Assembly (NCBI GenBank): GCA_016871275.1 | Contig: VFZG01000036.1 | Coordinates: 1-40,403, forward strand | Origin: Acidimicrobiia bacterium | GTDB taxonomy: Bacteria > Acidobacteriota > Vicinamibacteria > Vicinamibacterales > UBA2999 | Direction: 5' to 3' | Length of the DNA stretch: 40,403 bases | In this document: in pieces, positions 23,677 to 31,642 of the stretch | How the letters are laid out: each line of letters starts with the position of its first letter | Numbering within the stretch: the first letter of the stretch is position 1 | The notes under the pieces: model-generated | Told to the model about the DNA's origin: nothing | The model's database searches: none | What the model saw: only the letters and a program-made list of their open reading frames with translations | Program-made: the position numbers and the translations under genes

Positions 23677-24877
23677 GCAATTGCTCAGCGAGCTGATGCA
23701 GGAACAATCCTACATCCGTCACGAGGCCGATGGTCTGCGTCGAGCCGCGATCGGACAACTTCGTCACGACCGCGGGGTTGATGTCGACGCAGATGACTTT
23801 CACCCACGACGGCAGCATGTTGCCGACGCCGATGCTGTGCAGCATGGATGACAACATGACGACGACGTCGACGCCAACGATGGCTGTGCTGTAGGCGTCC
23901 TGCGCTTCGACCAGGTCCATCATCGTCTCCGGCAGCGGCCCGTCGTCCCTGATCGATCCGGCGAGGATGTAGTGGACGCCGTGTTTGTGACAGGCGTGCA
24001 TGATGCCCGACGTCAGCACGCCGCTCTGCACGGCGCGGCCAATGCCGCCCGCGCGGCGCACGGCGTTGATGGCGCGCATGTGATTGCGATGGCCGTGCTC
24101 GACGGGATGGCCGCTGTTGAGATCGATCCCGAGCGAGGTGCCCGACATGGCGACTTCGATGTCGTGCACCGCGAGCGCATTGCCGGCGAGCAGTACGTCG
24201 ACATAACCACGTGCGATCAGGTCGCAGAAGTACTGGGAGCCGCCGGTGTGCACGACCACCGGTCCGGCGACGAACGCGATTCGACCGCTGCCCTGTTTGA
24301 CGCGCCTCATCAAGTCGGCCACGCGCGCGACGGCGGTCTCCACCCGCCGCTCGGACGACACCTCGTTGCTCATGAAGCCGAACGTCGGCTTGTCGCGCTG
24401 CTGCACCTCTGGGGACACTTTGAGGCCCTGCATGCCGCACACAATGCGGTCGCCTTTGCGGATGTCGCGAAGCTTGCGGCATGCCACTGTCGAACCCGTC
24501 ACCACCAGCGCCGCGTCCATGCGCTGGTGCTCAGCCACGACCCAGGCGCCATCGAGAAACACCGACGTGCGGTGATTGGTGGTGGAGTAGAAGTCTTCGG
24601 GGGCCGCGCCGTCCATGTCGGCGGCGCGGAGCAGCGCTGCCGGCGTGCCTTTCACGTAGCAGCCGAAGACCGACAGCCTGGACAGCAGATCCTGCAGCCG
24701 ATCATCCGTCGCCGCGGTCAGCTTCAGCGTGAGGTGTGAGCCTTGCTCGTTGGTGCGGCCGATGTCGAAGCGGAGAATCTCGTACTCCGAGCCGTGCTCG
24801 ACGATGGTGGTGAGGATCGACTGGAAGTTGCCCGAGTCGATCAGGTGGCCTTCGGCTTCGACTGTCTCAGAGACCAT
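23669..24877 (-). CDS. LOR/SDH-domain protein, ornithine cyclodeaminase type (TIGR00300)
   Basis: A 402-residue protein matching the TIGR00300 family, also known as the LOR/SDH bifunctional-enzyme conserved domain. The N-terminal part (VEAEGHLIDSGNFQSIL and YEILRFDIGRTNEQGSHLTL) is the small LOR domain. The C-terminal part (FVAGPVVVHTGGSQYFCDLI, GYVDVLLAGNALAVHDIE, HPVEHGHRNHMRAIN, LAGSIRDDGPLPETMMD, VKVICVDINPAVVTKLSDRGS) is the NAD-binding cyclodeaminase domain. Archaeal and cyanobacterial relatives convert ornithine to proline plus ammonia, and in ArgZ/AgrE the domain is fused to an arginine dihydrolase, absent here. The start codon lies at the 3' end of a perfect hairpin (24876-24905). 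It is coupled to sseA. Confidence 0.83.
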   Translation of the reverse strand: MVSETVEAEGHLIDSGNFQSILTTIVEHGSEYEILRFDIGRTNEQGSHLTLKLTAATDDRLQDLLSRLSVFGCYVKGTPAALLRAADMDGAAPEDFYSTTNHRTSVFLDGAWVVAEHQRMDAALVVTGSTVACRKLRDIRKGDRIVCGMQGLKVSPEVQQRDKPTFGFMSNEVSSERRVETAVARVADLMRRVKQGSGRIAFVAGPVVVHTGGSQYFCDLIARGYVDVLLAGNALAVHDIEVAMSGTSLGIDLNSGHPVEHGHRNHMRAINAVRRAGGIGRAVQSGVLTSGIMHACHKHGVHYILAGSIRDDGPLPETMMDLVEAQDAYSTAIVGVDVVVMLSSMLHSIGVGNMLPSWVKVICVDINPAVVTKLSDRGSTQTIGLVTDVGLFLHQLAEQLHA

Positions 24878-24905
24878 AAGGGGCGGACCGCAGTCCGCCC
24901 CTTAT
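24876..24905. repeat. Perfect 13-base inverted repeat hairpin between htpX and the cyclodeaminase gene
   Basis: ATAAGGGGCGGAC at 24876-24888, a CGCA loop and GTCCGCCCCTTAT at 24893-24905 form a perfect stem. On the minus strand it lies 5 bases after the htpX stop and ends within the ATG of the next gene. It may attenuate read-through from htpX, and it also ties up the only AAGGGG ribosome-site candidate and part of the start codon. The core GGCGGAC/GTCCGCC is shared with repeats at 26651 and 39655. Confidence 0.7.
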
Positions 24906-24910
24906 CTTAC

Positions 24911-25792
24911 CTAACGGGCGAGGTCGCCACGCTGCAGCACGGCAATGCGGTCCTGCAGCGGGGGGTGCGTCGAGATCAGCGCCATCAAGCCCTTGCCGCC
25001 GGTGATCTTCATGGCGGCCAGTTGGGGCTGCGAGTCGTCCACCAGGCCCTGGTTCTGCGCCAGGCGCTGCAGGGCGGCGATCATGTTGCCGCGGGTCGAC
25101 AGCACCGCCGCGCCGGCATCGGCGCGGAACTCGCGGGCGCGCGAGAACCAGGCCACCACCATCATGCCGAGCAGGCTGAAGACGATGTCGAAGACGATCG
25201 TCGCGACGAAGAACACCAGGTGCGAGATGCGCTCGTCCACCAGCTGGCGCACGATGTTGGCAATGACGCGCGAGAAGAAGATCGAGAAGGCGTTCACCAC
25301 GCCCTGGATCATCGTCATCGTCACCATGTCGCCGTTCTGAATGTGGGCGACTTCGTGGGCCAGGACGCCTTCCACTTCCTCGCGGCGCATTGAGCGCAGC
25401 AGGCCGCTGGAGACCGCGACCAGGCTGGAGCGCTGGCTCGGCCCGGTGGCGAAGGCGTTGACTTCAGGTGACTCGTAGATGCCGACTTCCGGCATCGGCA
25501 GCCCTGCCTTGCGCGACAGGTGCTCGACGGTGGAGTAGAGCCAGTCGAGTTCGGCGTGGCCGGTACGGCCGTCGACGACCTGGACGCCCATGGCGGTCTT
25601 GGCCATCCAGCGCGACATCGCGAGTGAAATCAGCGCGCCGCCGAAGCCCCAGACCAGTGAGAACACCATCAGCGCGGCGTAGTTGAGGCCGTCGGCCGTG
25701 ATGTAGCCGGTGACACCCAACAAGCTCAGCACGATCGACAGCGTGATCATGATGGCGAAGTTGGTGGCGAGGAACAGGAAGATGCGTTTCAT
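24911..25792 (-). CDS. htpX: Membrane zinc metalloprotease HtpX (M48B)
   Basis: A 293-residue protease. The ATG at 25792 gives the canonical start MKRIFLFLATNFAIM; a start ten codons earlier is unlikely. Two N-terminal membrane segments (residues 4-30 and 35-60) and two later ones (about 155-182 and 190-215) frame the catalytic site HEVAH at 146-150, with the third ligand E221 in REFRADAG. VNAFATGP is the family substrate-groove motif. HtpX degrades damaged inner-membrane proteins together with FtsH. Size and motifs are normal and it should be functional. TATCCT 7 bases before the ATG suggests a leaderless transcript. Confidence 0.93.
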   Translation of the reverse strand: MKRIFLFLATNFAIMITLSIVLSLLGVTGYITADGLNYAALMVFSLVWGFGGALISLAMSRWMAKTAMGVQVVDGRTGHAELDWLYSTVEHLSRKAGLPMPEVGIYESPEVNAFATGPSQRSSLVAVSSGLLRSMRREEVEGVLAHEVAHIQNGDMVTMTMIQGVVNAFSIFFSRVIANIVRQLVDERISHLVFFVATIVFDIVFSLLGMMVVAWFSRAREFRADAGAAVLSTRGNMIAALQRLAQNQGLVDDSQPQLAAMKITGGKGLMALISTHPPLQDRIAVLQRGDLAR

Positions 25793-25799
25793 GATGAGT

Positions 25800-25805
25800 A
25801 GGATA
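25800..25805 (-). promoter_or_regulatory. -10 hexamer TATCCT, probable leaderless htpX promoter
   Basis: TATCCT on the minus strand is followed by ACTCATC and the ATG at 25792. The region immediately upstream is AT-rich and doubles as a terminator zone for the PEGA gene. Confidence 0.45.
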
Positions 25806-25824
25806 GCAAAGCCGCAATGCAACG

Positions 25825-25872
25825 AAAAAATAAGAATTTTGAACCCAACGGGTCGAAAAAACCGCAGGGTTT
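25825..25872 (-). terminator. Terminator-like hairpins after the PEGA-domain gene
   Basis: On the minus strand the TAA stop of the PEGA gene overlaps AAACC-CTGC-GGTTT followed by further T residues. A second hairpin with ACCC/GGGT arms follows and leads into the T-rich run AAAATTCTTATTTTTT. Stems are only 4-5 bases, so each is weak, but two in tandem with U-tracts in an AT-rich pocket are suggestive. Confidence 0.45.
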
Positions 25873-26641
25873 ACCTGGCGCGGGCGTAGCCGTCGGCGAG
25901 CTTCTTGCGCGCCGCTTCGACGTCGCGGTGGAACACGAACAGCAGATCGGCGTTGTCGTTCTTGTCGGTGAAGTTCCAGGTCTTGCCACCGCGCTGCTTC
26001 ACGCGCAGGTTCTTCTGCAGGTAATCCACGACGAAAGTCTCGACCTGGGCGTAGGGCAGCGTGAATGCGTCCCCCTGGTGGCTGGTGTCGTAGCGCAGGC
26101 CGTCCAGCGTTGCGGTCAAGATGCCGTCGCACGATCCCATGCCATGCTTGTGCACCACACTCGCCGTGGCGTTCAGGCTGACTTCCTTGATGCGGATCGA
26201 GACGTGGTTCGGGCCGGCGGCGAGGTCGATGGTCTTCTGCACGCTGTCGAAGCCGGTGGCCGTCAATTGGATGCGCCTGGTGCCAGGCTCGAGCTTGTCG
26301 AGCGAGAGCGGCGTGTTGCCGACGAACTGGCGATCGATGAACACCGATGCGCCCGGCACGTCGGACTCCAGGTCCAGCGAGGCCAGCGTCGGGGCGGCTA
26401 CGGGCGCGGTCGGGGTTGCCGGCTCAGGCGCGGCTTTCCTGGGCGGAGCCTTACGGGCCGTCTCCGCCGGCGGCGTTGACACGCCGGGGGCGGGCGGCTC
26501 GACCTTCCTGGGGACGACACGCGGGGCGGCCGTCGGGGTGGACACCTCGGCCGGTTCCGGGCGCGGCCGATGGAGGGAATACGCAATCACCACGGCCACC
26601 AGGAAGGCGCCGATTCCAGCAACGAGGGTTTTGTTCAGCAC
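25871..26641 (-). CDS. PEGA-domain protein, membrane-anchored
   Basis: A 256-residue protein starting at a GTG (26641). Residues 5-22 (TLVAGIGAFLVAVVIAYSL) are an N-terminal membrane anchor. A Pro/Ala/Thr-rich linker of about 60 residues (25-85) follows. A PEGA domain at about 87-150 shows SLDLESDVPGASVFIDRQFVG, then NTPLSLDKLEPGTRRIQLTATGF in the usual order. The C-terminal 100 residues (NATASVVHKHGMGSCDGILTA, FTLPYAQVETFVVDYLQKNLR) resemble a small PH-like domain of the kind following PEGA in other acidobacterial proteins. PEGA domains are found in surface or cell-wall-associated proteins, and the precise role is unknown. It is divergent from the PQQ-like gene at 26701. Confidence 0.78.
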   Translation of the reverse strand: MLNKTLVAGIGAFLVAVVIAYSLHRPRPEPAEVSTPTAAPRVVPRKVEPPAPGVSTPPAETARKAPPRKAAPEPATPTAPVAAPTLASLDLESDVPGASVFIDRQFVGNTPLSLDKLEPGTRRIQLTATGFDSVQKTIDLAAGPNHVSIRIKEVSLNATASVVHKHGMGSCDGILTATLDGLRYDTSHQGDAFTLPYAQVETFVVDYLQKNLRVKQRGGKTWNFTDKNDNADLLFVFHRDVEAARKKLADGYARAR

Positions 26642-26650
26642 GTCGGATCC

Positions 26651-26680
26651 GTCCGCCTTCCGCCACCCGCCTCGGCGGAC
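26651..26680. repeat. Palindromic repeat with GTCCGCC/GGCGGAC arms in a divergent promoter gap
   Basis: GTCCGCC at 26651-26657 and GGCGGAC at 26674-26680 enclose 16 bases. It occupies half of the 59-base gap between two divergent genes. The same arms with a 14-base interior occur inside the gene at 38245-39756. Confidence 0.55.
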
Positions 26681-26688
26681 AACCAGCC

Positions 26689-26694
26689 AATAAT
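26689..26694 (+). promoter_or_regulatory. -10 hexamer AATAAT, probable leaderless promoter
   Basis: AATAAT (five of six matches to TATAAT) is followed by ACCCTC and the ATG at 26701, a six-base spacing. There is no ribosome site between them. Confidence 0.45.
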
Positions 26695-26700
26695 ACCCTC

Positions 26701-27933
26701 ATGACCCCACGACTCCTGAGCCTGGTCGCTGCGATCGCGCTGTTGGGATCCGCGCATGTCGCGGGGCAGTCCACGCCGGACTGGTTCCAGTGGCGCGGTC
26801 CCAATCGCGACGGCATTTCCGCGGACAGCGGATTGCTGCAGAGCTGGCCGAAGGCCGGCCCGCCGCAGGTGTGGCGCATCACCGGTGTTGGCAACGGGTA
26901 CTCGTCGTTCTCGACCTCTGGCGGGCGGCTCTACACGCTCGGCGCGCGCGGTGGCGTCGAGTACGTGATCGCGCTCGATCGCGCGACCGGCAAACAGGTC
27001 TGGGAAACGCAGAACGGCCGCCGCTACCAGAACGACCGCGGCGACGGTCCGCGCAGCACGCCGACCGTGGATGGCGATCGCCTCTACGTTCTCGGCGGCA
27101 GCGGCGATCTATCCTGCCTCGAGGCCGCGACCGGCAGGAAGATCTGGTCGATCCATCTGGTCTCGAAGTTCCGCGGCGAGAATCCGTACTGGGGATACAG
27201 CGAGTCACCGCTGATCCTCGGTGATCGCATCCTGATCAATGCCGGCGGCCGGGGTGCGTCAATCGTCGCGCTGTCCAAGGCCGACGGCTCGACGTTGTGG
27301 CAGCAGCACAGTGACGGTACCGGCTATTCGTCGCCGGTCGTGCTGCGCACCGGCAGCCTCAACCAGGTGGTGTTCTTCACCGCCTCGCGCACGCTGGCGG
27401 TCGATCCGCGCGATGGCCGGTTGCTGTGGTCCTACCACAAGGCGGCCAACGGCACCGCCAACATCGCCACGCCGATCGTGCGTGGCACACAGGTGTTCGT
27501 GTCGTCGGACTACGGCACCGGCGCGGCGTTGCTCGACGTTCGGGCGGCCGGCAATTTCGCCACCGCCAGCGAGGTGTATTTCACGCGCGACATGCGCAAC
27601 CACCACGCATCATCGGTGCTGGTTGGCGATCACCTCTATGGGTTTTCGGGCAGCATCCTCACCGCGCTCAGGTTCGACACCGGCGCGATGGCGTGGCGCG
27701 ATCGCAGCGTCGGGAAGGGGTCGCTGATCTTCGCGGACCAACGGCTCTATCTGTACAGCGAAGACGGCGTTGCCGGCCTCGCCGAGGCGAACCCGGCCGG
27801 CTATCGCGAACACGGGCGATTCTCGCTGCCGCAACAGAGTGGATTGCCCACCTGGAGCCATCCGATCGTCACCAACGGCCTGCTGATCGTGCGCGATCAG
27901 GACGCCGTCTATGCCTACAACGTGAAGAGGTAG
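26701..27933 (+). CDS. Exported PQQ-binding-like beta-propeller protein (BamB-like)
   Basis: A 410-residue protein. The ATG at 26701 is chosen because a signal peptide follows (RLLSLVAAIALLGSAHVAGQ); upstream in-frame sequence only shadows the PEGA gene. It contains repeated PQQ-like propeller blades: DWFQWRGPNRDGIS, YVIALDRATGKQVWETQ, RLYVLGGSGDLSCLEAATGR, LSKADGSTLWQQHS, LAVDPRDGRLLWSYHK, LRFDTGAMAWRDRSVGKG and LIVRDQDAVYAYNVKR. The WRGPNRDG start is the hallmark of the outer-membrane-biogenesis BamB-like group abundant in Acidobacteria and Planctomycetes. There are no clear quinoprotein catalytic residues, so a structural or sensory periplasmic role is more likely than a dehydrogenase. The next gene follows 30 bases later on the same strand. 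Confidence 0.85.
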   Translation: MTPRLLSLVAAIALLGSAHVAGQSTPDWFQWRGPNRDGISADSGLLQSWPKAGPPQVWRITGVGNGYSSFSTSGGRLYTLGARGGVEYVIALDRATGKQVWETQNGRRYQNDRGDGPRSTPTVDGDRLYVLGGSGDLSCLEAATGRKIWSIHLVSKFRGENPYWGYSESPLILGDRILINAGGRGASIVALSKADGSTLWQQHSDGTGYSSPVVLRTGSLNQVVFFTASRTLAVDPRDGRLLWSYHKAANGTANIATPIVRGTQVFVSSDYGTGAALLDVRAAGNFATASEVYFTRDMRNHHASSVLVGDHLYGFSGSILTALRFDTGAMAWRDRSVGKGSLIFADQRLYLYSEDGVAGLAEANPAGYREHGRFSLPQQSGLPTWSHPIVTNGLLIVRDQDAVYAYNVKR

Positions 27934-27963
27934 CGCTGCAGCCGTGGGCGCAGACCCGCTAAG

Positions 27964-29073
27964 ATGAGTCGCTTGTTGCGAGTTGTCCTGACATGTGCGC
28001 TCGCGGGTGTCACCATCGCCTGCGGTTCGAAAGCGCCGATTGCCTTCTTCGACAGGCCGTTGCCACTGCTGCTGTGGCTGGGAGAGTCCACCAAACCGTT
28101 CGGCACGAGCTATCCGGGGATTCCCGCCGACCCGCGATTCGGGAGCCTCTCCGGCATGGCGCCCGATGCGTCGAGCAAGGAGTGGATTGCCGTCAGCGAC
28201 GATCGCGACCGCAGCCGCGTCGCGTGGCTCAGCGTGAGCTATGGTCCCAACGGCCTCGAAGTAGTGCCGACGCGGATGCGCGAGCTGCAAGCGGGCACCG
28301 GCGTCGTGGAACGCATTGCCACGCGGGCCGATCTTGAAGCCATCGTGGCGTTGGACGACGGCACCTTCATTGCCGCGGAAGAGGGGCATCGACTCGATAG
28401 CGGCGAAGTGTGGCAACCTGTGTTGCTGCACTTGACGCGCGAGGGTCTCGTCACCAGCGTGATTGGGTTTCCGAAAGGCTTCCAGCTCACGACGGACGGC
28501 AAGACCGGCGTGCGCGACAATCAGGGATTCGAAGCGCTGGCAGTCACGCCGGGTGGGCGGTTGATCGCGGGCCTGGAGCAGCCGTTGCTGCAGGACGGCA
28601 AGGTGACGTTCGAGCGGGGCGCCGCCGGCCGGCTGGTGGAATTCAAGCCCGAGCAGTCCACGTTCAAGCCCGGCCGCCAGTGGCGCTACATGATTTCGCC
28701 GACGCCGCGGGTCGAAGGCTTCGACGAGCTGTGCAGCGGCGGCGAGAACGGGCTGGTCGAGCTGCTGGCGTTCAGCGAGACGACGCTGGTGTCGATGGAG
28801 CGGGCGTGCCTGATCACGAAGGACCAGCAGTTCGCGGCCAACGCCGTGCAGTTGTTCTCCGTCGAGTTGATTGGCGGCGATGCGCGGAAGCAGCTCCTGC
28901 TCGACTTTCAAACGATCATCCCGCGACTGTCGCCGGCCTTGTCGCGTCTGGAGAACTTCGAGGCCATGGCGTTTGGCCCGATCGTCAACGGGATGAAGTC
29001 GTTGCTGATCGGATCGGACGACAACTTCAGAGCCGCACAAAAGACTTCCTTCCTGTTGTTTGGCATGAAGTAG
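27964..29073 (+). CDS. Phytase-like/esterase-like lipoprotein
   Basis: A 369-residue protein with a lipoprotein signal: hydrophobic VVLTCALAGVTIACGSK, lipobox T-I-A-C with the cysteine at about residue 20. The body resembles the phytase-like (esterase-like activity of phytase) family: GSLSGMAPDASSKEWIAVSDDR, ATRADLEAIVALDDGTFIAAEE, RDNQGFEALAVTPGGRLIAGLEQ, LSRLENFEAMAFG and LLIGSDDNF. The paired acidic clusters suggest metal binding in a beta-propeller. It probably acts on phosphate or organophosphate esters at the cell envelope, but the substrate is not certain. It is likely cotranscribed with the PQQ-like gene and converges with the response regulator gene 8 bases away. Confidence 0.78.
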   Translation: MSRLLRVVLTCALAGVTIACGSKAPIAFFDRPLPLLLWLGESTKPFGTSYPGIPADPRFGSLSGMAPDASSKEWIAVSDDRDRSRVAWLSVSYGPNGLEVVPTRMRELQAGTGVVERIATRADLEAIVALDDGTFIAAEEGHRLDSGEVWQPVLLHLTREGLVTSVIGFPKGFQLTTDGKTGVRDNQGFEALAVTPGGRLIAGLEQPLLQDGKVTFERGAAGRLVEFKPEQSTFKPGRQWRYMISPTPRVEGFDELCSGGENGLVELLAFSETTLVSMERACLITKDQQFAANAVQLFSVELIGGDARKQLLLDFQTIIPRLSPALSRLENFEAMAFGPIVNGMKSLLIGSDDNFRAAQKTSFLLFGMK

Positions 29074-29081
29074 CGTGGCTG

Positions 29082-29774
29082 CTACTCAACAAACTTGTAG
29101 CCGACGCCGCGGACTGTTACGAGGTGCTTCGGCTTCGCCGGGTCGGGCTCGAGATACCGTCGCAGCCGCACGATGAAGTTGTCGATGGCGCGCGTGTCGG
29201 TGTCTTCGTGCAGATCCCACACTGCTTCGAGGATGGCTTTTCTGGACACCGGCCGGCCCGCGTTCTTCACCAGGTACTGCAGCAGGTCGCATTCCATTTG
29301 CGTGAGCTGATAGGTGGTGTCGCCGCACTGCAGCTCCAGCGCTTCGAGATCGAGCTTTTTCCCAGCGAACGAAAGGGTGTCGTGTTCGTGCGGCTGCATC
29401 AGCCACTCGCGCCGCCGCAGCAGGCCGCGCAGCCGCGCCAGCAGGATCTGCAGCTCGAACGGCTTCGGCAGGTAATCGTCCGCGCCCGCCTCAAAGCCCT
29501 GCAGTACGTCTTCGGGCCGGCTGCGCGCGGTCAGCATCAGTACTGGCACGTAGTGGCCTTCGCTGCGCAACTGCTTCACGATCGAGAAGCCGTCCTTCCC
29601 CGGCAGCATCACGTCGAGCACCACCGCGTCGTAGCGCGATCGGTGCTCGAGCAGCCGATCGAGCGCGGCCTGGCCGTCGCCGTCGATGTCCACTTCATGG
29701 CCTTCGGCTTCGAGATTGAATCGCAGCCCGTCGGCGAGGTGCGACTCGTCTTCGACAATCAGGATGCGCCCCAT
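29082..29774 (-). CDS. OmpR/PhoB-family response regulator
   Basis: A 230-residue response regulator. The receiver domain (1-120) shows the acidic pocket VEDE (8-10), phosphoacceptor D54 in VVLDVMLPGKDG, the conserved T in MLTA and the lysine in LPKPF. The C-terminal winged-helix domain (135-230) ends in the standard LRRYLEPDPAKPKHLVTVRG and VGYKFVE. Its ATG follows the kinase stop with no gap, so the two proteins are translated together. Target genes cannot be read from the sequence; the kinase, regulator and desaturase arrangement suggests an envelope or membrane-lipid response. Confidence 0.92.
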   Translation of the reverse strand: MGRILIVEDESHLADGLRFNLEAEGHEVDIDGDGQAALDRLLEHRSRYDAVVLDVMLPGKDGFSIVKQLRSEGHYVPVLMLTARSRPEDVLQGFEAGADDYLPKPFELQILLARLRGLLRRREWLMQPHEHDTLSFAGKKLDLEALELQCGDTTYQLTQMECDLLQYLVKNAGRPVSRKAILEAVWDLHEDTDTRAIDNFIVRLRRYLEPDPAKPKHLVTVRGVGYKFVE

Positions 29775-30671
29775 CTACATCGTCACCCTGGGGAGCTCGA
29801 GCGTGAAGGTGGCGCCCTTGTTCTCGCCGGCGCTCTCCACGAACACCCGGCCGCCATGGCGCTTGGCGATCGATCGCACGATGTACAAGCCCAGACCGGT
29901 GCCCTTGACCTTCGAGCCGCGGGGCTGGAAGCGGTAGAAGCGATTGAAAATGCGTCCGAGTTGCGCCTTGGGAATGCCGATGCCGGTGTCCCGCACGCGC
30001 ACCCACGCGGTGTCGGGCGTGGCGCCCGCCGTCTGCACCGATATCTGCGGCGGACCGTTCGAATACTTCACCGCGTTGTCGAGCAGGTTCGAGACCGCGG
30101 TGCGTAGATCATCCACGTCGCCGTTGACCACCAGCGGCGTCTGCAGGTCGGTTTCGACCACCGCGATTGCTTCCGCGGCGAGGTGATGACGGGTGCGTGC
30201 CGTGTCGACGCATTCCTGCACCAGCCAGCCAAGGTCGACCGGCCCGCAATGTTCGAGCTTGCGCTGCTGCCGCGCGACGCCGGCGCGCAGCACCTGTTCC
30301 ACGGTGTGCTGCAGCCGATCCGCGTCCTGGAGCATGATGCGGTAGAACTCCTTGCGCTGCGCATCGCCGACCTCCCGCGACTGCAGCGTCTCGAGGTAGA
30401 GGCGAATCGACGCGATCGGCGTCTTCAACTCGTGAGTGACGGAGTTGAGGAAGCTGTCCTGTTGTTCGGTGATGCCCATTTCGCGGACCAGGAACACCGT
30501 GTAGACGATGAGGCCCGCGATGATCAGCGTGAAGGTGGTGACGCCCACGACGAGCGGCGCGACGCGCCGCCCGTTGACAATGATCCAGCCGATGTTGAGC
30601 GTGACCGCGGCGGCGACCAGCACGACACAGAGGACGACGAAGACGATAGAGGCTGTCTGACGCCTCGTCAT
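29775..30671 (-). CDS. Membrane sensor histidine kinase
   Basis: A 298-residue sensor kinase. Two membrane helices (7-32 and 38-63) are joined by only a few residues (NGRRVA), so there is almost no periplasmic sensing domain. The dimerisation/phosphorylation helix carries H80 in NSVTHELKTPIASIRL. The HATPase domain has the N box (AVSNLLDNAVKYSN), G1 (VRDTGIGIPK), F box (IFNRFYRF) and G2 (KGTGLGLYIVRSIAKRHGG). Such short-loop kinases usually sense signals within the membrane, such as lipid packing. TAATAT lies 6 bases before its ATG, in the 14-base gap after the desaturase gene. Confidence 0.92.
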   Translation of the reverse strand: MTRRQTASIVFVVLCVVLVAAAVTLNIGWIIVNGRRVAPLVVGVTTFTLIIAGLIVYTVFLVREMGITEQQDSFLNSVTHELKTPIASIRLYLETLQSREVGDAQRKEFYRIMLQDADRLQHTVEQVLRAGVARQQRKLEHCGPVDLGWLVQECVDTARTRHHLAAEAIAVVETDLQTPLVVNGDVDDLRTAVSNLLDNAVKYSNGPPQISVQTAGATPDTAWVRVRDTGIGIPKAQLGRIFNRFYRFQPRGSKVKGTGLGLYIVRSIAKRHGGRVFVESAGENKGATFTLELPRVTM

Positions 30672-30677
30672 CCCCTG

Positions 30678-30683
30678 ATATTA
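30678..30683 (-). promoter_or_regulatory. -10 hexamer TAATAT, probable leaderless kinase promoter
   Basis: TAATAT is followed by CAGGGG and the ATG at 30671, squeezed into the 14 bases after the desaturase stop. The spacer GGGG could alternatively act as a ribosome site for read-through transcripts. Confidence 0.5.
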
Positions 30684-30685
30684 CG

Positions 30686-31549
30686 TTAGGCGGCGTTTTC
30701 TTCCGGCAGCGCCTCGCGAATCTTGGCGACCTTGACGTCCCAGGCCAGGCCGAGCGCCTTGAGGGTGCTGATGCCGATCCAGTTCATGTCCAACTCGTAC
30801 CAGGCCAGGCCGTGGCGCGCCGACACCGGGTGGGCGTGGTGGTTGTTGTGCCAGCCCTCGCCGAACGTCAGCATCGCGACCCAGAAGCTGTTCTTCGAAT
30901 CGTCGCGCGTCTTGAAGCGCTGCGTGCCGAACAGGTGCGTGGCCGAGTTCACGAGCCAGGTGCAGTGCAGGCCGTAGGTGGTGCGGAAGAACGTGCCCCA
31001 CATCAGGTAAGGCAGGCCGCCGAAGGCGAGCAGCGCGAGACCGACGACGACCTGCGGCACCCAGTGCCAGGTGGTCAGCGCGACGTGGAAGCGGTCTTTG
31101 CTGAGATCCGGCGTGTAGCGCGAGAGCACTTCGGTGTCGTGGTGCATGGCCTTGCCGGTCATGATCCATCCCATGTGCGCCCAGTAGGTGCCTTCGCGCG
31201 GGGTGTGCGGATCGCCTTCGTGATCGGAATGCTGATGATGAATGCGGTGCGTGGCCACCCAGAAAATCGGGCCACCCTCGAGGGCGAGCGTGCCGCACAG
31301 CGTGAGGAAGTGCTCCATCCACTTCGGAGTCTTGTAGCCGCGATGCGTCAGCAGCCGGTGATAGCCCATACCGATGCCGAGCGAGCCGGCGACCCACCAC
31401 AAAACCACGGCAGTCAGGATGGCGCCCCAGTCGATGAAGAAAAAGGCCGCCACTGCGCCAACGTGAAAGGCCGTCATGGCAATAGCGGTGACCCAGTTGA
31501 TCTCGCCGCTGGAGGCCTTCTTCCCGTAGATATCGGTGATTGGAATCAT
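30686..31549 (-). CDS. Fatty-acid (acyl-CoA delta-9 type) desaturase
   Basis: A 287-residue integral membrane di-iron desaturase. All three histidine boxes are present in order: H64-x4-H69 (HRLLTHRGYK), H101-x2-HH (HRIHHQHSDHEGDPHTP) and H234-x2-HH (GEGWHNNHHAHP). Four hydrophobic segments flank them (about 20-58, 85-98, 165-190). NSATHLFGTQRF and ARHGLAWYELDMNW are typical of the stearoyl-CoA desaturase group. It introduces a double bond in membrane acyl chains, adjusting fluidity. It precedes a membrane sensor kinase and response regulator on the same strand, a plausible functional link. A 32-base imperfect inverted repeat lies 20 bases upstream of the ATG. Confidence 0.92.
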   Translation of the reverse strand: MIPITDIYGKKASSGEINWVTAIAMTAFHVGAVAAFFFIDWGAILTAVVLWWVAGSLGIGMGYHRLLTHRGYKTPKWMEHFLTLCGTLALEGGPIFWVATHRIHHQHSDHEGDPHTPREGTYWAHMGWIMTGKAMHHDTEVLSRYTPDLSKDRFHVALTTWHWVPQVVVGLALLAFGGLPYLMWGTFFRTTYGLHCTWLVNSATHLFGTQRFKTRDDSKNSFWVAMLTFGEGWHNNHHAHPVSARHGLAWYELDMNWIGISTLKALGLAWDVKVAKIREALPEENAA

Positions 31550-31568
31550 GTCGGAAGAACGGTATCAG

Positions 31569-31600
31569 GACACGGTAATCACCTCTGTAATACCTGTGTC
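31569..31600. promoter_or_regulatory. Imperfect inverted repeat upstream of the desaturase gene
   Basis: GACAC at 31569-31573 and GTGTC at 31596-31600 are perfect outer arms. Inner GGTA (31574-31577) and TACC (31591-31594) continue the symmetry with a one-base offset. Two ATTAC words spaced 12 bases apart lie within it on the minus strand. The position, 20 bases before the desaturase ATG and also upstream of the divergent padR gene, suits an operator. Confidence 0.45.
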
Positions 31601-31642
31601 ATCTCTTGGTGCATGCCAATTTTGTAATCCGCGATGCCTATG

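Noticed and set aside
25800-25870. AT-rich stretch before htpX as a heat-shock promoter or small RNA gene
   Set aside because: No heat-shock consensus or stable fold was found; it is explained by a weak tandem terminator and the htpX -10 box.
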